Assembly: GCF_000218685.1 (NCBI RefSeq)
Contig: NW_006763296.1
Span: forward strand, 2,252,907 to 2,316,906
Reading direction: 5' to 3'
Length of the DNA stretch: 64,000 nt
Source: Serpula lacrymans var. lacrymans S7.9
Lineage: Eukaryota; Basidiomycota; Agaricomycetes; Boletales; Serpulaceae
Positions 31,944 through 42,628 of this stretch are shown piece by piece. The notes beneath the pieces were generated by a model, which saw nothing but the letters and a program-made list of their open reading frames with translations, had not been told where the DNA came from and did not search any database. A program made the position numbers and the translations under genes. The first letter of the stretch is position 1, and every line of letters starts with the position of its first letter.

Positions 31944-34625
31944 TTAAGGCTTGCAGAGCGGTTTGTGAACCTTCCAATCCTGTTTCTGACATTCTCGGGA
32001 ACAATACCGCGCCTTCTTGCATGCCCCACATGATTGCATGCCTTTCCCTCTACAAACTTTACACAAAGAATCCTCTAGGTTGCGACCGACAGTCTCTAGA
32101 TATGAGACGCCGAAAAGTGAGGTCCATGCAATCCAAGGATACAACCAGTTCACATTCTTCGTCTAGCTCCACAACTGCGGCACTAGATTCTCCGATCTGA
32201 GAAAGAAGTCCTTTGATTATGGGCGTTGGAGATAGTTGCGCTGGTACCTATGTTTTGTGATTCGGCGACGCGAGGGGCAATGGCGAATCAGGCAAGACAA
32301 AAACACGAGACTCGTCCATCAGTCTTGCGCTGAACAGAGTAAACTTGATTCCGAGCTTCCTAGTAAGCAACACTGTCGCTGGCGTAGTCCCGATTAAGAA
32401 GCGTACGTGGAGAGTATCTGGAGCCCTTAAGTCTGTTATGACCTGGGTTGGTGCGGTGAATGACGCTATGAGGGGTGAATTTCCTTTCCAACCCTTTGAA
32501 TCCTCTTCAAAAAGGACCTTCGACCGTGCTCCAGTACCAATTACTTGCGCTCTCCCAAACGCAACGCTTATCGAAGCGAATACATTTTGAGTCTCAAGGC
32601 GATTATCTACGATATCGCAGTGCAGTGACGGGGTGCCAATCTCCTCCTTTGAGTGTTCCAGCACAGCTAGACACTCACGAGGGATGAGCAGGACAATTCG
32701 AACGAGAGCTGGAACAGTATCCCATTTTGAGATCCTGCCAAGTTTTGAAGGATTAGTCCGAAGTGCAGGGGCAGTGTATACTCCATGGCGAAGTAGTTGC
32801 CCACAGAAATCTTGGTAACTGAGCCTAATTAGGAATAATGATTTATCTGCCTTCTCAAGCTCGAAGAACCTGTCCATGACGTTCATCCACATTTCTTCAG
32901 CAACGCTAAGCCTAAAGCGACATAGCTGGAGGAACAGCACAAAGCTTTCACGCGTGTCGTGTATAAGGCTCGAATTGGCTATGCCCTTGTCCGCAGATTT
33001 TGCGTGTTGTGCAAAAAATTCCAAAGGCTCCTCATACTTAAACACTTGGTGGTATATGTCATATAGGAGTGTTCCAAGCTGGTTTGGGTCGAAAACCGGA
33101 GGCGGCGCTCTGATTCCAAATCGCGAAATAAGGGCATCTCCAGAGGTGAGCGGCTTCCACGTTGTCACCTGATGGAACTGCTTCCCTGGTGACGTTAAAT
33201 GACGGTACATGAATACTTCGTGGACATTCGATCGTGTGGTAAAGCCAGAGAGGTAGTCGACCGGGCATAGACGAAAAATAAGACCGATTGATGTTAAATC
33301 TGCATATAAACGTTGAGCAAACTCTCTCGTTGCATTATGTCCACGAGACAATAGAGATTCGGTGTAAAGGACGCTGTGTGGCCCCGAAGACATAAGGGGA
33401 AGAGAAGCTACGAGGACGTTTAGAAGCCCAATGTGATCATCCAAGTTGGATGTATCGACGACATTGAAGGTGACTGGAGCCCCGCCAGATAAATATTCGC
33501 GTTCGCTGAGTCGAACCGACTGCGGTGCCCATTATGCAGCAGGTAGACCGATGTCTAGAGCCTTGTTGGTGGAAAATGCTTGAAATGTGCGGCATACCGA
33601 AGTAACTTCGCCAACGATGCATCGAACAACCGGGACATTGGCAGAAGAAATAGATGTGCGATAAGCATTACACCAAGCATGAAATTGTTGTTTTGCTCCC
33701 GTTACAGCGTCTGAAATGGAAACAGGGCCCTCTGCATTCCCAAACAAAGCAGCTAGATGGAATGGAGTGAGCGGGTCAGTCCCATAGTGCACAGAACATT
33801 CTTCGCCACCCTGGGAGTAAACGAATGTCGGGTTGAGTAACTTGGAAGCAGCAATCTGCTTGTCGTCAGTGAATGTCACACCCGTTTCCCAGTACTTCTT
33901 CAACTGGAGAACCACGACTTCTGTCGCCTGCAATGTGAGAGGTCCTACTGATCGAGCCGCCACTACGGATAGTGCATTTTTCTGCGATGCCAGTTTACGA
34001 AATCGGGTAAATTTGTCGTAGATAGTTTTGGTATGACTGCGAGGCAGATCTTGCATATTAGCATAGAGTGACCAGTGGCGCCGAAGTTCTGCGAGTGTGT
34101 TGACTACACATCCTAATGTATGCCCCATACGGGGATGTACGCCAAGTTTGAAAGTTTTCGGAGAGCTCTATCAATTTCTTACATTGACTGACCAGTGTAG
34201 AGTGCGAATCATTATCAAGGTAAAAGTGGAAAAACATATTCCAAATGACGGTAGGTGGCAGGTCATCGGCTACCATGCTAAATAAAAGAATATTCCGAGC
34301 TATACAGGCACACTATTAAAAGTGCATACTATCGATGGATGGCCGATACATACCTAAAACAGCTGGATCAATATCGCAGCAGGTATAATCAAGTTTTCGG
34401 CAAACTAAGATAGATCAGTATATAGTATATGAGGATAAGCGTTGGAAACTTACAGTACTCAGGTTCGCAATATATGGTGTAAAGAATGTTACGGGGGTCA
34501 CTGCAACCAAGAAGCACAACTTCAGCGGACTCCTCAGGGGGCAAGTCCCTGGTCAAGCAGACCGCGCTAGTATTTCATATAGCATAGAAATTATAAGCAC
34601 CAGGCCAGAACAACGGGTGAACCAT
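31944..34625 (-). pseudogene. Broken DUF4470/MYND zinc-finger gene
   Basis: A large-family agaricomycete protein: an N-terminal DUF4470 region with LLGCSDPRNILYTIYCEPEY and the following CCDIDPAVLARN, a long middle region with VDTSNLDDHIGLLNVL, and a C-terminal MYND finger CKVCRGKGMQSCGACKKARYC...H...C. Exon boundaries are preserved at 34,453 and in the next two junctions. Lesions: TGA at 34,577-34,575, replacing the Gly expected about 17 codons after the ATG (34,625); one base missing in the CACAC run near 34,098; an in-frame TAA at 33,534-33,532. The stretch between the middle region and MYND is much shorter than I remember for the family, suggesting a large deletion. Confidence 0.85.
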
Positions 34626-35085
34626 GCTGGTGATGGTACAATGGAGAGCTGGACATCATGAGGTTGAAATATATACCCTGGGAAACGAGGCGAATCCCAA
34701 AGTGGCCGATTCACAATGCACTTCCAAAATAGTGGGCGAATGCCTGTAATATGCATATCTGACTTCTGTAGGGAGTAGCCAGAAAGAACGATTCTATCAG
34801 CACCGGTATACCATTGTGCTGGGCGTCACTGTTGTTGTGGGCAATATGTGCTCGGCATGACAGCAGCTGACTTACAACCAAGAAGGCGACCGCACAAAAT
34901 TAAAAGATGTGAATCATAAACAAAATACATGATTGACCACAATACCCTGATTGTCCGCTTCGAGTAATTATACATGAATACACGGAGTCCTACGTGTCAT
35001 AAATCTCTGTGTCAAGCTCAATTCTTCTTGAATTTTAAGAAGGGAAGAAGTCACTCACTTACATGTCACGACAAATGACCCGCTT
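34626..35085. other. Intergenic region between the MYND pseudogene and the NLR
   Basis: A minus-strand segment near 34,740-34,640 still encodes a phrase resembling the pseudogene's first residues (PLFWKCIVNRPLW), perhaps by chance. Nothing else is supported. Confidence 0.4.
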
Positions 35086-38000
35086 TCACTCCTCCCCACT
35101 GTGCTTTGAAGTGATCGCGCGGAGACTACCTTTACAGCGAGATGTTCCACCTTGGTCATTGTGACCCAGACGTTTGTAGTATCCGAGGGCTTGCTCGTAC
35201 GCTGAACGAGCCGTCTCGTAATCTTCTCGCAGTCGGCATATATCCCCAAGCTCCTCGTATAACTGGCCAATGGCCAATGGACTGCCTTGCTCTAAAGCCA
35301 TTTTAAGCCCTTCATTGATCGCCCGGAATGCTTGTTCACTCAATGATACTTGTTCCGCTGTACTGCTAACTTGTAGCATTTCCTTGAGGGCCCTAGTGAG
35401 GCGAATCTGACATCGAACAATTGAGTCCTTATCACCCGAGCGTCGCAGAACTGGCAATGCATCTAGCACGGCATCGCGAGCTTGAGGATATTGCTTGAGT
35501 TCAAAATAAACCCTGGAATCCCAGGCTCGACACATGGCTGCATCAGTCTCACGACCCAGCTTCTCGAAACGATGGCGAGCATCCTCCAGGGCCTCGTGTG
35601 CTTCCGAGAATCGGCACCTATACCAAAGATACATTCCTAGGTGTTGAAGGCTCTCGGCAATGCCAAGCTCTTCGCCAAGGTCTTGGAACTCTGTTTGGGC
35701 CAACCTTATTACCCGCCCATACTGGTCACTGGGCAGGTGTTGATAGGCGTAAGTCCCTCCCAGCTTCAGTAAGCATTCAGCTGCAAGACGCCTCTCCTTG
35801 ATTTTGAGAAAGATCTCCCTTGCTTCTTTGGTAGAGGTAACTGCAATATCATAGCGGCCTAATTGCTGACAAACCTGGCCCCGACACAATAGTGCATTGG
35901 CTAGCTGAAGCCGGCTGTTTGGCGCATTGCGTGCAAATTCAATAGCACGGTCGACTATTTCCTCGCTAGGCCGCGTCCAGCATTGGTACCAGCTAAAAGA
36001 CACCAACGCCTCCAAAGTAGCATGTTCGATCATGCCCTGTGCTGCATCTAGCAAGATGGCATGAATATTGGATTCCTGGGCAGCAATGACTCGAGTATCT
36101 TCAGAGTACTTAGCATCCCCAGGCTTAGATGAGTGGTCTGATACGATTTGACAAAAGGTCTGGTGTAGCTTCTTTTGAGTTTCAGCGTTCAAGTTGTGAT
36201 GAGTAAGCATGTAAGAACGGATCAGTGCGTGAACATGGATAGAATCGGTGTTAGATCTATATTCTGCGAGCGCTGACTGTGTGATAGCAGCTACTGCCCC
36301 GGGAATGTCGACAGTAGACGGGAATATTTTCTGTAATAAATCAAAATTTGCGCCACCAGGAAGTTTGGAGATTGTCGTCAGGAGCGAAGGAGCATCTGGG
36401 TGGGATGCCATAAGAGGGCTTTCGACGGAGAGACGAATAGAGCAATTGACGCTGCGGTTGGGATCTGCATTTCGACTAAGCATGTCTGTCCCAATATTCT
36501 TCCAAGTGTCCAAAAGGCGAGTCGGCATAAAACCCGAGGTTTTCCCAAGAGCTGCCATAAGCGTAATTGCGAGAGGAACATGGTCTAGCTCCGAAAGTAG
36601 ATGGTCCAGGGCGTCATCTCTCTCCGCTTGATCATGGATTTTTATATACACCGTCCGTGCCGTTTCCACCTCAAGAGCATAAAGCTTTTGAGTACGCCAT
36701 TCAATCCCGGAGGATGGGGCGACCTCAGAACGCATAGTGACCAGGATTGAGAGATGAGGAATTTCTTCAATGGAATTTAAGATGTTCGAGATTTCCACCT
36801 GTTGGTCTAGGTTCCACACGGTCTCGAAGTTGTCGAACATGATGATGCGCGAATCTGTAGTGGCATTCAATTCTGATATAATATCTTCCAAGCGGTTTGC
36901 AGTATTTTGCGTGATATTCAGATGTTTGACCATGATGTCGAGAAGTCGCGACGGTGAGTCAGCTTGATTACAAGGGACCCAAAAACATTTCGTGCCAAAA
37001 TGCTGCTCAACTTCTGGGGAATTGATGATACTAAGAGCCACGGCCGTCTTTCCGATTCCTCCACGTCCAAGGAGCGCGACGTTAGAACTCTCTGTGCCGC
37101 ATATCTGGTTCACGATGTCTTTTACAACTACATCTCGACCATAAAAGATAGAGCTGTTGCGGGGGATCGGAGGTGCTGAAGCTGAAGATCCACTATGGGC
37201 TTGCTGAACCAACATGGTTTTAATCTCAGTGAGCTCTTGCGCCATATGACGGATGTCTGTCGCCATCCCGCAAAGGCGTACTGCTTCTTCAATCTTTGTA
37301 GAAACCTTGTATTTACTCATATAAGTTCAAGCACAGCAGCTTATAATCAAAACGCACAGAGAAATGCTCTAATGCTTGGTCGATTTTCTGAGAAGCACTT
37401 GCAACTTTCTCAGCATTCTTGCTCTGAAATAAAAGTAACAGCAGATAATTTTGGTTTGCAATGTTGTCCAGAACATTAGCAATCTCTTCAAGGATCCTAA
37501 TGTATTATTGTCAGAGAAAGCGATTAAGAAAGAGATATTCACAGGTAAAGCTCACGCGGTGATACGATTGATACTCGTTTCCATATCAGCCGGAACTTCC
37601 TCTGTCCTCTTTCCTTTCAGCGGCTGAATCAATACAATCATCAGGGCGCATATGCGGTCATTCAAGTTGTCAAGAAGCTCCATATTTGACTTCGTATTCT
37701 ATCACGTTGTGTCTGAATATTGAGTCTTTTTTCGTTATTTACCTCGAAGAAAACATACCTCGCCCTTTTGTATTACCTTGCGAACGATGGTAACAGCCTT
37801 ACTCACGTAAGGAACCGGAATAACATCGGCGAGCTCACCAAGGAGCTGCAGTGAAATCTTTACCCCTTCGAAGAAGTATTCGCCGTTGGTTGGCACTGAT
37901 AGACCATCCGATCCACTCTGTTTAGAACTCTAAGAAAGCCCATCATTAAGGCATTGAAAGTCATGAATTGAAGGATTTAAATTTTTGAATAAATTGGTTC

Positions 38001-38092
38001 ATCTAAACATGTCCGACACATACCTTACGTTGGGCGAGTTTGGGCTTTGCTTTGGGCTTTGCAGAGCGTAGTGGTAAACATAAAAAAGACAT
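35086..38092 (-). CDS. NLR-type STAND protein: helical N-terminal domain, NB-ARC/NACHT, TPR
   Basis: Exon 1 at 38,024-38,092 starts with ATG; exons 2 and 3 are 37,759-37,929 and 37,556-37,698; exon 4 begins near 37,494; the long last part covers 35,086-37,320. Exons 2-4 encode a helical domain (SVPTNGEYFFEGVKISLQLL, VIPVPYVSKAVTIVRKV) resembling the MLKL-like/HeLo-related N-terminal domains of basidiomycete NLRs. The last part has an IFYGRD lead-in, the Walker A motif GRGGIGKT, the Walker B motif RIIMFDNFE, a winged-helix stretch, then about 350 residues of TPR-like helices. Such proteins are thought to sense non-self or stress and trigger regulated cell death. The junction from exon 4 to the last part is out of phase by one base by my reading. 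Confidence 0.85.
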
Positions 38093-40925
38093 GAGAGTGT
38101 CCGTAAAATGCAAATATTCAGTTGCTACTTTCCAGGTTGATACCGTGCAAAGAGGGTAGTCTGGTGAAGAAGTAAGCTTTACCAAAGCTCTTTGTAGACT
38201 GGGGCATATTCGCTTCCAATTATGTTGCGTTATCCATGCTGGAAGGATGGGAAACCCTAGTCTCCTTTGGTCCTATAGCTATTGACGTGAGCCAATCGCT
38301 ATCTGAAACGTGTACTTCGTGAGGCAGAAGTCCTACATAAGAACGATCTCCTCGTGGGCGCTGGACCAATCTCGATTTCAATGAGGCCTTCTCGTGTCTA
38401 ACCTGAAGGCCAATGACTCGGATTGTCACGAAGTAGCCTACTAGTCTGGTCCGAAGTAAGGACCTTTGGCAGGAACCCCCGCTTCGGTAGTAATAGAGAA
38501 GACACATGAGCGGCACATTCGGCTTGAACTCGGCATTTTGTGGCTAGTCACACCAGGAAAAAGCACATAAAGGTTTCAGCTGAAACAGCTACTGTAGAGA
38601 ACAAATGTTATGTATATAATCCCTACTATTGTATCACAACTACGACAATTTATGTAGCACCTTGAACCTATATGATTCTGAATATCCCATTTCTTTTTGC
38701 CCATGTTTTGGTTCAGGTGTGTCTGCAATTCATAGCGGTGTTTTAATTGGAGCGGCTGACTATCTCAATGGCTCAGCATCTGTTTGGGATGGAAGAAAAA
38801 TTTGAAACTAGCGTTGTTCGTCATCTGAGAGCTTCACTATCAACTCTACCGATTCACACAAAGGCTAAGTGGTGAGTTATGCTGGTTGAAGCAATAGCTA
38901 GCCTTTACTGTGATGCTCAGCCATATTCAATCGGAGCGGTTGAGTTTAAAATCAAGGTGCAAAAGAGCTCAATATTCGTGTTATTGGCACCAAAGGGGGG
39001 TTCACGCCAAATGGTCTTACTTTGGTGCAGACCTCAAGATATCAACTTATCATATATTGAATTAGGTAAGCAAGGGAGACTAGTAGCCTACACGAATTCA
39101 CCACATCTGTCACCATTAGGTCTCTGACGGCTGAGTTCCAAAAACAGTGACATGGCAGGCAATTTGCAGCATAGACTCAATTGAACCCCTTGGAAATCGA
39201 TAGCCTATATATGATACGAAGTCGTATTGTTTATGAAATATATCAGTGAGAATATTGTAATCCCTCGTCATATTTCAACATACCAATTCCTAGGTGCATA
39301 GGATATTCAAGTCACAACAAAGGACAAATTAATTGATGGTGGCGTATAGTGACAGGCTCTCTGAAAGTGTTAGGCTTTAGATCCCCAGAACTGTGTTACA
39401 TGGGCGTAAACCCTTTCACCTGACGCTGTTGATAAGGTTGCTCCCTAATAGCTTGTATCCAATTGCTTGCTCATGTTGTAACAATGGCCAAATGACAGGT
39501 AAATTGAACCTCTGCAGGAGTTGCCAGTGCCAGAATACGTAATAGTTCAGAGCCAGTCTCGCCTTTAGCCGACCAGATTATTGTGACAGTACTCACACCC
39601 AGTCGGAAACGACAAAATATATACCAAATCACATCAAATATCCGACAAAATTCAATGTGATTCGGTATATATCTTAAAACTACCATAATCCTAGATTATT
39701 TTCCAATGTAAAAGACTTGTATCTAATCACAGCGATAGTAAAGTTTTCATTCAATATAATTAGATTGTTGTGGTCTTCACAAATAGCCAGATATTTGAAT
39801 CAAAACAATCACATTGAATTATAGCTAATTACAATTATACGAGTGTAAACAAATGAAAATGAATTACAGTAAATTAGACAACACCAAACAAATGAAAATG
39901 GATGAACTTCACATAACCATACACATATTCCTCCCGCTCCCTACACATGGCTGTTGTCGTTGTCGATGATGAGAACTGTTGTTAGAAAACCACACACAAA
40001 ACAAACTAACACACAATCCTCCCAGATTCCACGGAACTTGTTTATGGGCTTTGCCTCCTAGAACAGTGGAGTGGTCTGGTTGTTTGTGGGGTGGTACGTA
40101 TAAATATCCTTCAAAGTAAAACCCAGAGGTGTATGAGTGTGGGTTTTGAGGAGGAGGGATAGTTGAATTTATAGGAAGATAGGTGCTTTGTGGCGAGTAT
40201 AGACGAGCACTACCTTGCTAATGGTAGCACAAGGTAGGTTTGAGAATGACGAGGATGACGAGGTGACGAGGTTCCCAGTGATAGCAGGCTCCTGACGCAC
40301 AAACTGTAGTGCTCAGAAGGACTCTAATCGAAGGGGATGACAATCACTTTCAAAAGTGACGAGTGACGATGACAGCAGTTAACAGTGGTAGAAGTGGGAA
40401 GTGTTGTGACCACACTGGATCACAAGTAGCAGTAAGAAGTGGACTTAAGATTAGAGAAGAAGTCTGGATTGGAGTTCTTGTTGTTTTTACAAGGTAAAAT
40501 ACAGGGGTTTATATAGTAAAAGAGAAGTAGGCTATGCACAGTATAGCTGTCCAAAAAGAATGAGAAAGAATATGAAGGAAGGAATGTACGCTGACGAATC
40601 CTGCGTAGGTAGTACAGGATAAGATTGTCAAAAAAAGAAAAAAAAGGGATAGAACAATAAATGCTGTGAGTAATATCACAGGTTTGTACAGCCATAAAGT
40701 AAAGTCCAATAGCAAAAGGAGAGCAGGAAAATCATGATGTCATGGGAAGATGCAGTAAAAAAAGGGCAAGGCAAAACACTATCAGTATCAACACAGTTCC
40801 TTTATTGTCAGTCAGGCATTCTAAAAAAATATGTGTCCATAAAAATGATTCAAAAATCAAAAATAATTGCACTGTAAATGAATGTTCTGCTGAAAAAAAA
40901 GAAACTGGAGCCACCGGTCCACCAC
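38093..40925. other. AT-rich intergenic region, no gene supported
   Basis: It contains only short frames. At 38,220-38,516 a minus frame (RSGGSCQRSLLRTR...) is unidentified. Around 40,404-40,720 there is an LTR-like aspect: tgttgtgaccacac, and a minus-strand TATA-like ctatataaacccc near 40,510. No second copy or target duplication was found. Confidence 0.5.
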
Positions 40926-41675
40926 CTAGTCCAAATCCGACAGTTCCATGGCCTTACCAATGGACTGGTTGTGTTGGACCACCTGATCAAACGAGGGAGG
41001 GAGAGGAGTAGTTCCAATTTGGAACAAGTGAGTCCCAGGCAGCGTGTGGTAGGTGTAGCTGTAGCAAAGACGATGGACAAAAGATAAGTGTACCCAAGTG
41101 AATGGGACAGCGATGAACATGGGCGATGCAAGGGGATGAACCTTCTCCAGCTCAAAAACTACCCACCCACGCTCCAACCAGGCAAGACGAGCGACCGATG
41201 TTTTGATAGTATATGATGGTAGATCGACATCATGAAGATGGACCTGTTGCCCTATTTGGACTGGCCGCCGGGGCTTTGCTGATATCAGCAGTGGCACGTG
41301 GTAGTCAACGGATCGGCGACGGAAGCGGATAGGAAGTGGTGACATCAGAAATGGTGGGGGTGCAAATAAGATGAGGAGGAGGAGGAGGAGGAGGAGGGTG
41401 GAGGTGATGGAAAAGTGGATTAGAATGGGGATCCAGAAACGACCGTCAGGTGAGAATAAAAAGGAGAGGAAGGGGCCCATGGTGGGGCTAGGCAAAGGAA
41501 GGGGAGTAAGGGAAACGACAAAAGCGAGGGCGCAATGCAATGTGTAACCAGTGGCGACGCGAAAATTTGCCGAAATGCCGAAACACGGAAAGTACCGGAT
41601 GGAAAAGCAAAGGTGAGCGTGACTGGATTGCCTAATAGAGGTGGTGCTGATCAGCCACAAGTTCAAAAAGGGCAA
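40926..41675 (-). CDS. Open frame of 249 codons, unknown, doubtful
   Basis: The protein has a Leu-rich run (STLLLLLLLLILF) created by the GGA microsatellite at 41,374-41,397, and otherwise no recognisable domain. Its 5' end overlaps copy 2 of the 185-bp repeat. It may be part of an unclassified mobile element rather than a host gene. The start is an ATG or near-cognate codon at 41,675. Confidence 0.25.
   Translation of the reverse strand: MPFLNLWLISTTSIRQSSHAHLCFSIRYFPCFGISANFRVATGYTLHCALAFVVSLTPLPLPSPTMGPFLSFLFSPDGRFWIPILIHFSITSTLLLLLLLLILFAPPPFLMSPLPIRFRRRSVDYHVPLLISAKPRRPVQIGQQVHLHDVDLPSYTIKTSVARLAWLERGWVVFELEKVHPLASPMFIAVPFTWVHLSFVHRLCYSYTYHTLPGTHLFQIGTTPLPPSFDQVVQHNQSIGKAMELSDLD
41374..41397. 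repeat. (GGA)n microsatellite
   Basis: Eight GGA units lie within the minus-strand frame, where they encode a leucine run. Confidence 0.9.
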
Positions 41676-41790
41676 TATTAATTACTATTCCACGTGGCAC
41701 TGTGCCTGTGTGGCGCAAAGGCGAGTCTTTTTGAATATTCGCTTCGTTATTGACACCTGTCCATGCTACCAATCAACTTTGGTGCATGAC
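41606..41790. repeat. Dispersed 185-bp repeat, copy 2
   Basis: It matches 1-185 in the same orientation. This copy retains CG dinucleotides that are TG or CA in copy 1. The homology stops after gtgcatgac in both. Confidence 0.85.
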
Positions 41791-41872
41791 ATCGTGCCGC
41801 TACTTTGTTTTATGACCCTTTGCAATTTCTATATAAATGTGAGGAATCGATTTTTCTTATTGCATTCCCGTC

Positions 41873-42052
41873 ATGTCGTGGTTAACAGACCCGATCCCTG
41901 TCACTCCTCTTGCCCTTGGACTAGAGATCACAGCAGGTGTCTTATTACTTTTATCCTTTTTCTTCTTATTCTCTATTTACACTCACGTCCTATCGTACTT
42001 ACAACGAAGGAGACTTGTTGTAGACCCTCGAGAAGATATCCAAATGACATAG
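41873..42052 (+). CDS. Possible 59-residue single-pass membrane microprotein
   Basis: ATG to TAG without interruption. Residues about 17-42 form a hydrophobic helix (ITAGVLLLLSFFLLFSIYTHV) followed by a basic flank (QRRR). It lies just upstream of a retroelement-like promoter block (about 42,190-42,360) and after the 185-bp repeat, so it may belong to a mobile element. There is no homologue in the window. Confidence 0.3.
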   Translation: MSWLTDPIPVTPLALGLEITAGVLLLLSFFFLFSIYTHVLSYLQRRRLVVDPREDIQMT

Positions 42053-42189
42053 CAACGATCCAGTGCTATGTCTGGGAATACTTCGGAGGAATATTGATAA
42101 GCGAAGAAGGTTGTGAGTCAGCGCCTTCTCATGGGCTTACTGATACAGCCAATCGCACACCCCTTACCAATACGTTTTCTCATACAATT

Positions 42190-42360
42190 AGTAAATACGA
42201 TAGATCGGACCACCTTCTCCTTCTTTTCTTATTGGTTAGCTAGCTGGTCAGACCACTTTCTTAGTTCTTCCCTTTCTCAGTCTGACCATCGCTGTTCACT
42301 ATATAAAGAAGTACATACTCAATGTATTATTCTCTAGTTCAATATTAGTTTGGATTTGTG
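42190..42360 (+). repeat. Divergent LTR-like promoter block related to family A
   Basis: The order of landmarks matches the A LTR: cttattggtta, tcagaccacttt, a second cagtctgacc, actatataaagaagtac, caatgtatt and ctctagttc. In the A LTR these are the region upstream of the TATA box and the start site. The edges are not defined and no second LTR is present. Confidence 0.5.
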
Positions 42361-42628
42361 CCTATACCAATACTCTTCAAAGCTCATACCCTGATTCACC
42401 GCCTTCCAGCAAGGACTTGACCAGGCATTGTATTTTGTTATATAGCTTCGTATTTGTTGCCCGACAATAAATAGATTGTTAGTAAGAAACATACAATAAT
42501 TGCCCTTACAAACCTTCATTGCAACTTCAGGGATGAATTTCTGAGTAAGTTAAAACAATATCAGCTAAACAAAATAAAGCAAATATCCAAGAACACAAAC
42601 CATTTCTTCCTCGAGAGGAAGACACTGA

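Noticed and set aside
33532..33622. A frameshift between the two large frames of the MYND gene
   Set aside because: Both sides of 33,532 are in the same frame; the break is an in-frame TAA, not an indel.
36248..36631. A 127-codon plus frame opposite the NLR
   Set aside because: It is a shadow of the NLR coding strand, which has Walker motifs and far greater length.
40404..40720. A copia- or gypsy-type LTR on the minus strand
   Set aside because: There is a TATA-like motif and a tgtgacc start, but no second copy, no TG...CA pair with a target duplication and no primer site could be found.
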